Part shown: positions 1 through 6,261 of the stretch, in pieces
Layout: each line of letters begins with the position of its first letter
Numbering within the stretch: position 1 is the stretch's first letter
From: Geodermatophilaceae bacterium
GTDB lineage: Bacteria; Actinomycetota; Actinomycetes; Mycobacteriales; Geodermatophilaceae
NCBI GenBank assembly: GCA_013811975.1
Contig: JACCUF010000456.1
Span: 1-6,863 of the forward strand
Reading direction: 5' to 3'
Length of the DNA stretch: 6,863 nt
The notes under the pieces: generated by a model
Database searches by the model: none
What the model saw: only the letters and a program-made list of their open reading frames with translations
Told to the model about the DNA's origin: nothing
Position numbers and translations under genes: made by a program

Positions 1-23
1 TTGCGAAGGCCAGCATGGCTGAG

Positions 24-848
24 TCAGGCCGGGCGAAGCAGGACGACCAGGGAGTCCAGACGGGTCAGGTTGGCCGGTGCCAGCGGTGATCGGATCACGT
101 CGATCACGGTGAAGCCGGCTCGGGCGGCCAGCAGCCGCAGCGTGTACGGCGTGTAATGCCAGATGTGCTCGGTTGGTTTGAGGGTCCACCAACGTTCGCG
201 GAGCAGCCGGCTCGGCAGCGAGGAGAAGTACGGCGTGGAGATCGCGACGGTACCGTCGCCGGCGATCAGCTCATGGATGCGATGCAGAACTGCCAACGGG
301 TCCGGTACGTGTTCGAGGGTGTCCCAACCGCAGATGACGTCGTACGGCCCGCTCAGCGGCGCATCCACGAGTTGCCCACAGTGGACAGCGATGCCCTGTT
401 TCGCGGTCACCTGTGCGGCGGGCCGGGACAACTCGACGCCCTGGACGTCGTAGCCCCGATCACGAGCTGCGGCGAGAAACAGCCCGTAGCCGCTGCCGAA
501 TTCGAGCAGCCGCTGCCCTGCCGCGCAACGGTCACCCTTCCGCGTAGAGGAGCCCGCCTTGGCGATCCGGTTGAGCCGGCCAGAAGTCCAAACGCGCTGC
601 AGCGCCATCGCCGGGGACCAGCGCGACCGGTCGCCGTACACCCCACCCTCGAAGTAGCCCACCTGATCGTAGAACCGGGACAACGCCTCCGCCCGCAGCC
701 GTGGGGAGACGAAGACCAGGGTGCAGCAGGCACAGCGCCGCATCCCGTAGGGCGGCAGATCGTAGAGGAGCGCGCCGGCGTCGCCGCACAGACAGCAGGT
801 GACCTGCTCGGTGTCGGCCGCGGAGAAGACGGGAGCTGAGTCACTCAC
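24..848 (-). CDS. Class I SAM-dependent methyltransferase with N-terminal Cys4 motif
   Basis: This 274-residue protein is probably a cytoplasmic methyltransferase that uses S-adenosylmethionine; its acceptor cannot be read from the sequence. Seen: a CxxC pair at residues 18-21 and a second at 39-42, resembling a small zinc-ribbon-like module, followed by a YYDQ-like helix near 56-70. The Rossmann core carries motif I, LLEFGSGYG (114-122), the acidic end of strand 2 at E139 (GVEL), and the strand 4 motif DVICGWDTLEHVPDP (170-184). The stretch STPYF...RWW...EHIWHYTP...LLAARAGF (204-246) is typical of Methyltransf_11/23-type enzymes that act on small molecules or glycans. The start is GTG; it overlaps the upstream stop as GTGA, which implies translational coupling to the transporter gene. 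It is the last complete gene of the mca unit. An O-, N- or C-methyltransferase is equally possible. Confidence 0.88.
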   Translation of the reverse strand: MSDSAPVFSAADTEQVTCCLCGDAGALLYDLPPYGMRRCACCTLVFVSPRLRAEALSRFYDQVGYFEGGVYGDRSRWSPAMALQRVWTSGRLNRIAKAGSSTRKGDRCAAGQRLLEFGSGYGLFLAAARDRGYDVQGVELSRPAAQVTAKQGIAVHCGQLVDAPLSGPYDVICGWDTLEHVPDPLAVLHRIHELIAGDGTVAISTPYFSSLPSRLLRERWWTLKPTEHIWHYTPYTLRLLAARAGFTVIDVIRSPLAPANLTRLDSLVVLLRPA

Positions 849-3169
849 CCTGGCAGGCTAGTAGGCGTCTCATTCGCCGACCGGGACCGACCTGGCGTCG
901 CCACCTGATCAGCTGTCGCTGGACGGCTGTCGGAGGCTGGTGCCGGGCGATCGGGTCCCGACGCAGCAGCGTCGACCGACGAGTCGGTCCTGCGCGGGCT
1001 CCCTTCGACCAGCGGCTCGGATTTGGTCGGGAGCCAGTAGGTACTCATCGCATCGAACACGCGTGCGCGCAGGGCCTCCGAAGGCACCGGCCGCCGGCGC
1101 GCGACAGGAAGCACCGCATACCGTTCCGGGGCCAGATGCGCGCGCGCAATCAACAGTTGCCGCAGATCGTCGAGATGCGCCTCGATGTCGTCGAGCACCA
1201 CCGTCAGATGCGGTACCAGGCGCCCGCTGCCCCACCGAAGCGCCCTCATCTGCTCGCCTGTGTCGACGTTGCCGGCGAGGTCGCTGCGGGCCTGTACATC
1301 GTCATGAAAACCGTCGCAGACCACGATGCCGCCACGATCGAGGACCGGGCGAATCACTTTGGTCGCATACTCAGAGTGCGCGGCGGCGGCCAGGAGTGCC
1401 TGTGCTGCGAGGCTGGCCGATGGCTCCGTCGAATGTGCGACCGGATGCACAGTCGAATCGGCATCCACTGGCTCCGAGAGCCGCTTGGCAGCCGCCTGTT
1501 CGTCGGAATATCCAGTCAGCACGACGTCATGACCCTGGCGTGCAAGCCAGTCGACCAGACCCACAGCTACCCGGCGCCGCTCTACGGGTTCAGGCCCCTC
1601 TATGGCCAGGAACAGCCCGTCATGCGGCGGTTCGTCTGGACCCAGCGGCGCCGAGCCGAACAGCTTGCGCAGCGCTCCCATCAGAACGCTGCGCTGCCCC
1701 GGCGCCACCCGACGGGCGACGTAGGAGCTGACTGCCACGGCAAGGATTCCGGCGATCAACAGCGTCAGCCCCGGTCCGGTGAAGACCAGTTGGGCCTGCC
1801 CGATGATGATGACGTGGTCGCCGAGCAGTCCAGCCACGAGGGGGCCGATGGCGACGGTGAGCAAGAGCATGATCCGGACCGACGAGATGACAAAGGCAAA
1901 CGTCCGCCCGCGCAGCCGGTCGACCACCTCGTACCCGATCAGGGTGTAGCCGACGATCCAAGAAACACCGGAAAAGAATCCGACCGCACCTGCCATGGCC
2001 GCGGCGATGACGAACTCGCGCATGAATGACATCACGACGAGCACCAAGCCGGCCAACCCGATCGACACACCAAAGATCCGCCGACGGGTGATCCCCGGCA
2101 GCAGCCGCGGTCCGAGCAGCATCCCCAGGGCCAGGCCGGTGAACACGCTGCCGAAAAGGAGGCTGTAGCCGGCCGTGCCGGCGCGCAGCGTGGTGACCCA
2201 GAGCTGGGCGACCCCGATCACGAAGCCACCGGCCGCAAATGCCCCGAGGATGCCAACGTAGAGGGCCTTCATCAGCGCGTTGGAGCGCAGGAAGCTGACA
2301 CCTTCCTTGATCAGCACCAACAGACTGGCCCCCTTCTCCCGCTCCCCGATAGCGGCCGGGATCGCGTGCCGCGAGAAGAAGATCGTCCCCGCACTGATCA
2401 GGAAAGAGACGGCGTTGAAGCCCAGGGCGATGACGATCGGAACGCTCGGGCCATCAAATGCCTGAGCCAGGTCGGGGTCGACGTTGCGCGGATCGCCGAA
2501 GAACCGGCTGGCGGTGTTGAGCAGGGCGAAGAGCAGCGCCGCGACGGGAACCGCGCCGTAGACCGACAACAGGGACAGTTGGTTGGCCACGGCCAATCGC
2601 TTCCGCGGAACGAGGGTCACCCAGAGCGCCTGCTTGGCCGGCATCGTGAACAGGCCAACGGCCTCGATCAAGAATTGCGCCAGGTAGAGCCAGAGAAGGT
2701 CATACCCGATCGCGATCGACAGATAGAGCAAGGCGGCTAACGTCTCGCCGACGATCACCGTCTTGCGCCGATCCAGCCGGTCGGCCAGAGCCCCCGCGAA
2801 AGCGCCGAGCACCAAGTCGGGAAGCAGCCGAATCAGGATGACTCCGGAGATTGCCGTCCCCTGGATGGCTATGGACTTGTCGGCCGTGAGTTGTTGCGCC
2901 ATCGCCGTCGTGGCCAACAGTCCGAGCCAGTCCCCGAGGCTGGACAGCGCGATAGCCGCCCAGACCCTCCGAAAGACCGGGATGCGCAGCAGCGCAACGA
3001 GCGAATTCTCCCGCCGTGCGGCTCTCGCGGCTGCGTCGATACTGCGCTCCTCGCTAGTCACGTGGAGGGTAGCGAAGGGGCGGCGCTGTTCAGACCCGAT
3101 TGGGTCCAGTCGGCTCGGGTCGTTGCGGTTTACCGTTCCCGGGACGTTGCCCATCGTCGGGCGAATCAA
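845..3169 (-). CDS. MFS transporter fused to a degenerate thymidylate-kinase-like domain
   Basis: This 774-residue protein has an N-terminal permease and a C-terminal nucleotide-kinase-like domain. Residues 1-55 look disordered. About 12 hydrophobic segments lie between 65 and 485, with an MFS motif A-like loop GALADRLDRRK (126-136), as in the MFS_3 (enterobactin exporter-like) group. Residues 517-715 align by eye with dTMP kinase: LFLAIEG (519-525), DVVLTG (548-553), the VIRPVLDRGGIVVCDGF region (605-621) and LVPHLTVVLD (651-660). Fused integral-membrane dTMP kinases are known in Actinobacteria such as Streptomyces. Here, however, the P-loop reads EGPEPVERRR instead of EGxDGxGKST, and the DR(Y/F) arginine is replaced (DGF). 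Phosphoryl transfer is therefore unlikely. Residues 715-774 form a Pro/Ser/Thr/Arg-rich tail. The TTG start is chosen for its strong Shine-Dalgarno sequence; an ATG at 3154 is the alternative. The substrate is unknown. Confidence 0.88.
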   Translation of the reverse strand: MIRPTMGNVPGTVNRNDPSRLDPIGSEQRRPFATLHVTSEERSIDAAARAARRENSLVALLRIPVFRRVWAAIALSSLGDWLGLLATTAMAQQLTADKSIAIQGTAISGVILIRLLPDLVLGAFAGALADRLDRRKTVIVGETLAALLYLSIAIGYDLLWLYLAQFLIEAVGLFTMPAKQALWVTLVPRKRLAVANQLSLLSVYGAVPVAALLFALLNTASRFFGDPRNVDPDLAQAFDGPSVPIVIALGFNAVSFLISAGTIFFSRHAIPAAIGEREKGASLLVLIKEGVSFLRSNALMKALYVGILGAFAAGGFVIGVAQLWVTTLRAGTAGYSLLFGSVFTGLALGMLLGPRLLPGITRRRIFGVSIGLAGLVLVVMSFMREFVIAAAMAGAVGFFSGVSWIVGYTLIGYEVVDRLRGRTFAFVISSVRIMLLLTVAIGPLVAGLLGDHVIIIGQAQLVFTGPGLTLLIAGILAVAVSSYVARRVAPGQRSVLMGALRKLFGSAPLGPDEPPHDGLFLAIEGPEPVERRRVAVGLVDWLARQGHDVVLTGYSDEQAAAKRLSEPVDADSTVHPVAHSTEPSASLAAQALLAAAAHSEYATKVIRPVLDRGGIVVCDGFHDDVQARSDLAGNVDTGEQMRALRWGSGRLVPHLTVVLDDIEAHLDDLRQLLIARAHLAPERYAVLPVARRRPVPSEALRARVFDAMSTYWLPTKSEPLVEGSPRRTDSSVDAAASGPDRPAPASDSRPATADQVATPGRSRSANETPTSLPG

Positions 3170-3404
3170 GAATCTCTCCCTCTAACACGTCACCGCCTGA
3201 GGCTGATGATTTCAACCCAGTGGCGGCTGGTCTGTGGTCAGGGAACTCGAGGGGTACTCGACGCAGATGGGTCCGCATCGATCGTCCTAGGAAGAACACC
3301 ACGACCAACAGGCTGAGGATCAGAAATAGCCCGACCGGACCCGCCTTCCCGATGTCCTCCTCCGCGGCCAGCGACGCGAATAAGCCGATCACCTGGTCAG
3401 TCAT
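3090..3404 (-). CDS. Small conserved single-pass membrane protein downstream of mca
   Basis: This 104-residue protein has a short N-terminal segment, one strongly hydrophobic helix at about 22-40 (GPVGLFLILSLLVVVFFLG), a basic juxtamembrane segment RSMRTHLRRVP (41-51), and a polar Pro/Gly/Asp-rich tail that is probably cytoplasmic. I recognise the helix plus RSMxxHLxxVP pattern as that of the small membrane protein that follows mca in mycobacteria (the Rv1083 position); its function is not known. The start ATG overlaps the mca stop as ATGA and has no clear Shine-Dalgarno sequence, so it is probably translated by ribosomes finishing mca. The 3' end overlaps the transporter gene by 80 bases and contains that gene's ribosome binding site in the codons for LEGEILD (74-80). 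Confidence 0.8.
   Translation of the reverse strand: MTDQVIGLFASLAAEEDIGKAGPVGLFLILSLLVVVFFLGRSMRTHLRRVPLEFPDHRPAATGLKSSASGGDVLEGEILDSPDDGQRPGNGKPQRPEPTGPNRV
3176..3183 (-). promoter_or_regulatory. Strong ribosome binding site for the TTG-started MFS fusion gene
   Basis: On the minus strand this reads AGAGGGAG, a close Shine-Dalgarno match ending six bases before the TTG at 3169. The ATG at 3154 and the GTG at 3061 in the same frame have no comparable site, so it decides the start. It lies inside the coding sequence of the small membrane protein. Confidence 0.65.
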
Positions 3405-4306
3405 GCAGACACTGTTTCGCGCAGGCCGGCGAACAGATCATCCTCAGGCACCGGAGCGTCGACCAGGCTGCGCGCCAACTCGTAGTCCTCGGTGGGCCAG
3501 ATCTCGCGCTGCAGGTCCAGTGGGATCGAGAACCACCGACCTACGGGGTCCACCTGGGTGGCGTGGGCGATCAACGCCTGGTCCCTGGTCTCGAACCAGT
3601 CGGCACACGGCACCCGGGTGGTCACCCGCGTGGAGTTGTCCTCGGCCTCGTCCCAGTTCTCCAGCCACTCGACGTACGGCGACTCCGCACCCCTGGCCAG
3701 CAGCGCCTCGTGAATGGCCAGCAAACGGGCCCGGGTGAAGGTCATGTGGAAGTACAACTTGCTTGGCTGCCACGGATCGCCGGTACCCGGGTAGCGCTCC
3801 GGGTCCCCGGCGGCCTCGAAGGCGACCATCGAAATGTCGTGAGTCTTGATGTGATCCGGGTGCGGATAGCCGCCCTTCTCGTCGTAGGTCGTCACCACGT
3901 GGGGACGAAACGATCTGATCAGTGCCACCAGAGGAGCCGCAGCTTCCTCGGTCGGCATCAGGGCGAAGCAACCCTGGGGCAGATCCGGGAGCGGATCGCC
4001 TTCGGGAAGGCCGGAGTCGACGAACCCGAGCCAGGCCTGGCAGACCCCGAGGATCTCTCGTGCACGCTCCATCTCCGCGGCTCGGATGTTGGCGATGTCG
4101 GCCAGGACGTCGGGGCGATCCATCGCCGGATTGAGGATCGACCCACGCTCCCCACCGGTACACGTCACCACCAGGACGTCCACTCCCTCCCGGACGTAGC
4201 GGGCCATCGTGGCGGCGCCCTTGCTCGATTCGTCGTCGGGATGTGCGTGCACGGCCATCAGCCTGAGCGGAGTCAGGTCATCGGGCGGGGTCGGACTCAC
4301 TCCCAT
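3401..4306 (-). CDS. mca: Mycothiol S-conjugate amidase
   Basis: A cytoplasmic zinc amidase of the LmbE/PIG-L family. It cleaves mycothiol S-conjugates to a mercapturic acid (N-acetylcysteine conjugate) and GlcN-inositol, which detoxifies electrophiles and antibiotics. The 301-residue product carries MAVHAHPDDESSKGA (17-31), whose H22 and D25 match family zinc ligands and D24 the general base; TGGERGSILNPAM (50-62); WLGFVDSGLPEGD (92-104); TTYDEKGGYPHPDH (139-152), with the third zinc histidine; and the C-terminal WPTEDYELARS (270-280). The match to mycobacterial Mca runs the full length, which favours Mca over the related deacetylase MshB. The ATG at 4306 fits the family's usual length; the frame stays open to 4771 but that extension runs over greA. 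No good Shine-Dalgarno is visible, so a leaderless start at a nearby codon (for example GTG at 4300) is possible. It heads the four-gene unit. Confidence 0.95.
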   Translation of the reverse strand: MGVSPTPPDDLTPLRLMAVHAHPDDESSKGAATMARYVREGVDVLVVTCTGGERGSILNPAMDRPDVLADIANIRAAEMERAREILGVCQAWLGFVDSGLPEGDPLPDLPQGCFALMPTEEAAAPLVALIRSFRPHVVTTYDEKGGYPHPDHIKTHDISMVAFEAAGDPERYPGTGDPWQPSKLYFHMTFTRARLLAIHEALLARGAESPYVEWLENWDEAEDNSTRVTTRVPCADWFETRDQALIAHATQVDPVGRWFSIPLDLQREIWPTEDYELARSLVDAPVPEDDLFAGLRETVSA

Positions 4307-4317
4307 ATCATGACCAA

Positions 4318-4332
4318 TGCCGGAATCCGGCA
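4318..4332. promoter_or_regulatory. Perfect 15-base palindrome before mca, candidate operator
   Basis: TGCCGGA-A-TCCGGCA has 7-base arms around one central A, and flanking CA/TG pairs extend it imperfectly to 4315-4335. Its inner edge is 12 bases upstream of the mca ATG, where a repressor could act on mca. No known regulator motif was recognised. Confidence 0.35.
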
Positions 4333-4372
4333 ATGCGGCAGCCTCGGCCCGGACGCGGTAGCGTCGTTCTTT

Positions 4373-4408
4373 CTGCCCGCCCGCCCAACCCTGCCCGCCC
4401 GCCCGAAC
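4373..4408 (-). repeat. Two 18-base tandem copies with G-quadruplex potential
   Basis: The plus strand holds CTGCCCGCCCGCCCAACC (4373-4390) directly followed by CTGCCCGCCCGCCCGAAC (4391-4408), 16 of 18 bases identical. On the minus strand this gives seven GGG runs with loops of 1, 1, 2, 2, 1 and 1 bases, plus an eighth run at 4410-4412. That meets the usual four-run quadruplex pattern with very short loops. The G-rich strand is the mca coding strand, and the element lies 67-102 bases upstream of the mca start. Confidence 0.6.
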
Positions 4409-4445
4409 GCCCGACCAGTCACTAGCCTCGGGTGGCCGCACTGCC

Positions 4446-4468
4446 TCGCGCGCCATTTGTTCGCGCGA
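4446..4468. promoter_or_regulatory. Inverted repeat upstream of greA
   Basis: Perfect 7-base arms TCGCGCG (4446-4452) and CGCGCGA (4462-4468) flank a 9-base AT-richer loop. It lies 24 bases before the greA Shine-Dalgarno sequence, where it could be a leader hairpin or a binding site. GC-alternating arms of this size can arise by chance in GC-rich DNA. Confidence 0.25.
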
Positions 4469-4491
4469 CCCCACCGCATGACCAAGCACCT

Positions 4492-4497
4492 GAGGAG
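4492..4497 (+). promoter_or_regulatory. Ribosome binding site that sets the greA start
   Basis: GAGGAG lies seven bases before the GTG at 4505. It favours that codon over the upstream in-frame ATG at 4478, which has no Shine-Dalgarno sequence. Confidence 0.75.
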
Positions 4498-4504
4498 TCC
4501 CACC

Positions 4505-5014
4505 GTGTCCAGCGCCACCGTCGAGCCAACGTCTGAACCGACCACCTGGTTGACGCAGGAGGCCTACGATCGGTTGCGCGCCGAACTCGACCAACTCATC
4601 ACCGGCCGTCCGGCGATGAGCGCGGAGATCAATGCGCGCCGGGAGGAGGGTGACCTCAAGGAGAACGGTGGCTATCACGCAGCCAAGGAGGAGCAGGGCA
4701 AGGCCGAGGCCCGGATCCGTCAACTGAGCGACCTGCTGCGCGGCGCCGAGGTCGGGGATCCGCCGGACCACGCCGAAGAGGCCGCTCTCGGAACGGTGGT
4801 CACCGTGCGATTCGTCGGGGACGGCGACACCGAGAAGTTCCTCCTCGGCTCACGCGAGATCGGTGGCACCACCGATTTGACCGTCTACTCGCCCGAGTCA
4901 GCGCTCGGGACGGCGATTCTGGGCAAGAAGGTCGGTCAGAGCGTGATCTATCCGGCTCCGAATGGGAACAAGGTCGAGGTCGAGATCGTCGCCCTCGAGA
5001 CCTTTCGGATCTAG
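4505..5014 (+). CDS. greA: Transcription elongation factor GreA
   Basis: GreA enters the RNA polymerase secondary channel and stimulates cleavage of backtracked transcripts. The 169-residue product has the usual layout: an N-terminal coiled coil (about 14-83) with WLTQEAYDRLRAELDQL, the acidic tip REEGDLKENGGYHAAKEEQ (46-64) in which D50 and E53 match the catalytic pair D41/E44 of E. coli GreA, and a C-terminal FKBP-like domain (about 95-169) with VYSPESALGTAILGKKVG. It follows mycobacterial GreA closely over its length. The GTG start is supported by GAGGAG seven bases upstream. It is divergent from mca; the DUF4307 gene that lies between these two in mycobacteria is absent, as only 198 bases separate them. 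It ends convergently with the phosphotransferase gene, sharing CTAG. Confidence 0.96.
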   Translation: MSSATVEPTSEPTTWLTQEAYDRLRAELDQLITGRPAMSAEINARREEGDLKENGGYHAAKEEQGKAEARIRQLSDLLRGAEVGDPPDHAEEAALGTVVTVRFVGDGDTEKFLLGSREIGGTTDLTVYSPESALGTAILGKKVGQSVIYPAPNGNKVEVEIVALETFRI

Positions 5015-6261
5015 CTGGTCGGACCCGAGCCCGGGTCCTGATAGTCGTAGGCGCCGGGTTTTCGGCTGAGCCAGGACAGCGCCTCGAGCGCCGCCGCGGC
5101 GCGAGCTTGAACAGGCCCTGGGTGCTCGTGATGTGCGCTGGTCAGGTACCGATTGACGATCGAGGCGAGGTAGAGCAGTCCGAGGACGTCCTGCTGTGAC
5201 GGGCGGACGTACTCACGGGCCATCGGCAGTCCGAGAGCTCCTACGATCGTGGCAGCGGTGAACCCTTCGCGTCGGGCCAGCGCGCTCAGGACGTAATGGA
5301 TTCGATCCATGCCTACCGGGACGCCGGTGTCGAACCGCTCCCAGTCCCAGAGCTGGACCCGTCGGCGTCTCCACGCCATGTTCCACGGTGACCAGTCCCC
5401 GTGCCAAGCCGCGTAATCCAGGACGGTGTGCGGGTAGCGCGCCGCGATCCGATCCAGGGCGTCGATGTAGGTGGATGCTGTCGCCTCGTCGGCTATCCCC
5501 GGGACGCTGGCTCGAAGGCGGCGCATCAGCCCACTGGCGGCTACCAACTGATCTCCTTCTGAGAAGACCCGCCCGAGTTCCCGCATGGCTTTGGTCGGCG
5601 GAACCGAGACGGGTCGCCGAATGGCCGGCTTGGCGGGGATGTGTAGTGGGGAGATGACGAGGACCTCGAAGGAGTGCCACGACCCGACATGGATCAGCTT
5701 CGGCACCAACAGGGATGACCACCGGACTCCTCCGATCAGGCGTAACGCCTCGGCCTCGACGCGCACCAGGTCACGGGTCGGCTCGGTGTCGCCGATCTTC
5801 ACGAAGGCCAGACATCGACCGGAGGGATGGAAGGCCTGCAGCACGGGCTTCTGGGAGGCGCGGGTCAGGCCGATGCCGAGACTGACCACGACCTCCTGCC
5901 CCAACACACCCGACAGGTAGGTCTCGATCGAGTCGGGCGCGGCCTCTCTCTCCATCACAACGATGCGGTGCGCGAGCAGACGTTCGGCGCCGACGCGTAA
6001 TCCACCCGCGGCGATCACCCGACGGAGCCGTTCTCTGAGCGGCAGATAGTGGTTGAACCGCAACAGGGCCGCCGCCGAGGCCCGTCGGTGACCGGCCGGC
6101 ACCAGCAATCGAGGCTCGTCGGAGTTGGGGACGTAGATCAATTCTTTGGCACCGGGCCCGCGCCGGCCAGGTGCGATGGACACCCGTGCGGTGGGCCACA
6201 GGCTCGCCACGGTGTCGAGAAGGGGATGCCCCGCCCAATGGCCAGGCGCATCCGCTGTCAT
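5011..6261 (-). CDS. Aminoglycoside-phosphotransferase-fold (kinase-like) protein
   Basis: This 416-residue protein belongs to the APH/choline-kinase-like superfamily, which transfers phosphate from ATP to small molecules such as sugars, amino alcohols or aminoglycosides. The substrate is not evident. The key residues look intact: a strand 3 lysine in AFVKIG (K155), candidate helix C glutamates in VRVEAEAL (E169 or E171), the Brenner motif HGDWSPWN (287-294), and the metal-binding DWE (306-308). Residues 1-110 form an extra N-terminal region, with LIYVPNSDEPRLLVPAGHRRASAAALLRFN (41-70), longer than in simple APH enzymes. The ATG at 6261 is the only usual start in this frame after the TGA that ends the upstream regulator gene. 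A weak GAAAG lies about eight bases before it. A drug-resistance role is possible, but nothing specific supports it. It probably shares a transcript with the Lrp-type gene. Confidence 0.82.
   Translation of the reverse strand: MTADAPGHWAGHPLLDTVASLWPTARVSIAPGRRGPGAKELIYVPNSDEPRLLVPAGHRRASAAALLRFNHYLPLRERLRRVIAAGGLRVGAERLLAHRIVVMEREAAPDSIETYLSGVLGQEVVVSLGIGLTRASQKPVLQAFHPSGRCLAFVKIGDTEPTRDLVRVEAEALRLIGGVRWSSLLVPKLIHVGSWHSFEVLVISPLHIPAKPAIRRPVSVPPTKAMRELGRVFSEGDQLVAASGLMRRLRASVPGIADEATASTYIDALDRIAARYPHTVLDYAAWHGDWSPWNMAWRRRRVQLWDWERFDTGVPVGMDRIHYVLSALARREGFTAATIVGALGLPMAREYVRPSQQDVLGLLYLASIVNRYLTSAHHEHPGPVQARAAAALEALSWLSRKPGAYDYQDPGSGPTS
5021..5038 (+). terminator. Candidate greA terminator hairpin
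   Basis: GGACCCG (5021-5027) and CGGGTCC (5032-5038) form a perfect 7-base GC-rich stem with a 4-base loop, six bases after the greA stop. No T-tract follows, which is common for actinobacterial terminators. The hairpin lies inside the last codons of the convergent phosphotransferase gene. Confidence 0.5.

Noticed and set aside
1..16. ATG on the minus strand at 16 as the start of a fifth gene of the mca unit
   Set aside because: Only five codons are visible, with no Shine-Dalgarno sequence; position alone is not enough.
156..839. Plus-strand frame opposite the methyltransferase
   Set aside because: It shows no motifs, and the minus strand has a full set of methyltransferase motifs and coupled ends.
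1020..1635. Functional tmk gene call for the C-terminal domain
   Set aside because: The P-loop lysine and glycines and the DR(Y/F) arginine are absent, so a tmk symbol would mislead.
940..2029. Long plus-strand open frames opposite the MFS fusion (940-1731 and 1136-2029)
   Set aside because: They are Arg/Pro/Ala-rich shadow translations of GC-rich coding DNA with no recognisable domain; the minus-strand frame has clear helices and motifs.
3100..3738. Plus-strand frame across the small membrane protein and mca 3' end
   Set aside because: Low-complexity Arg/Pro/Ser composition and no ribosome binding site; it is antisense to two supported genes.
3563..4504. Upstream extension of the greA frame on the plus strand
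   Set aside because: It is antisense to mca, and the greA start is fixed by GAGGAG before GTG 4505 and by family length.
4307..4771. Upstream extension of the mca frame by 155 residues
   Set aside because: It runs antisense over the 5' half of greA, has no homology to Mca N-termini, and mycobacterial Mca begins just before the MAVHAHP motif.
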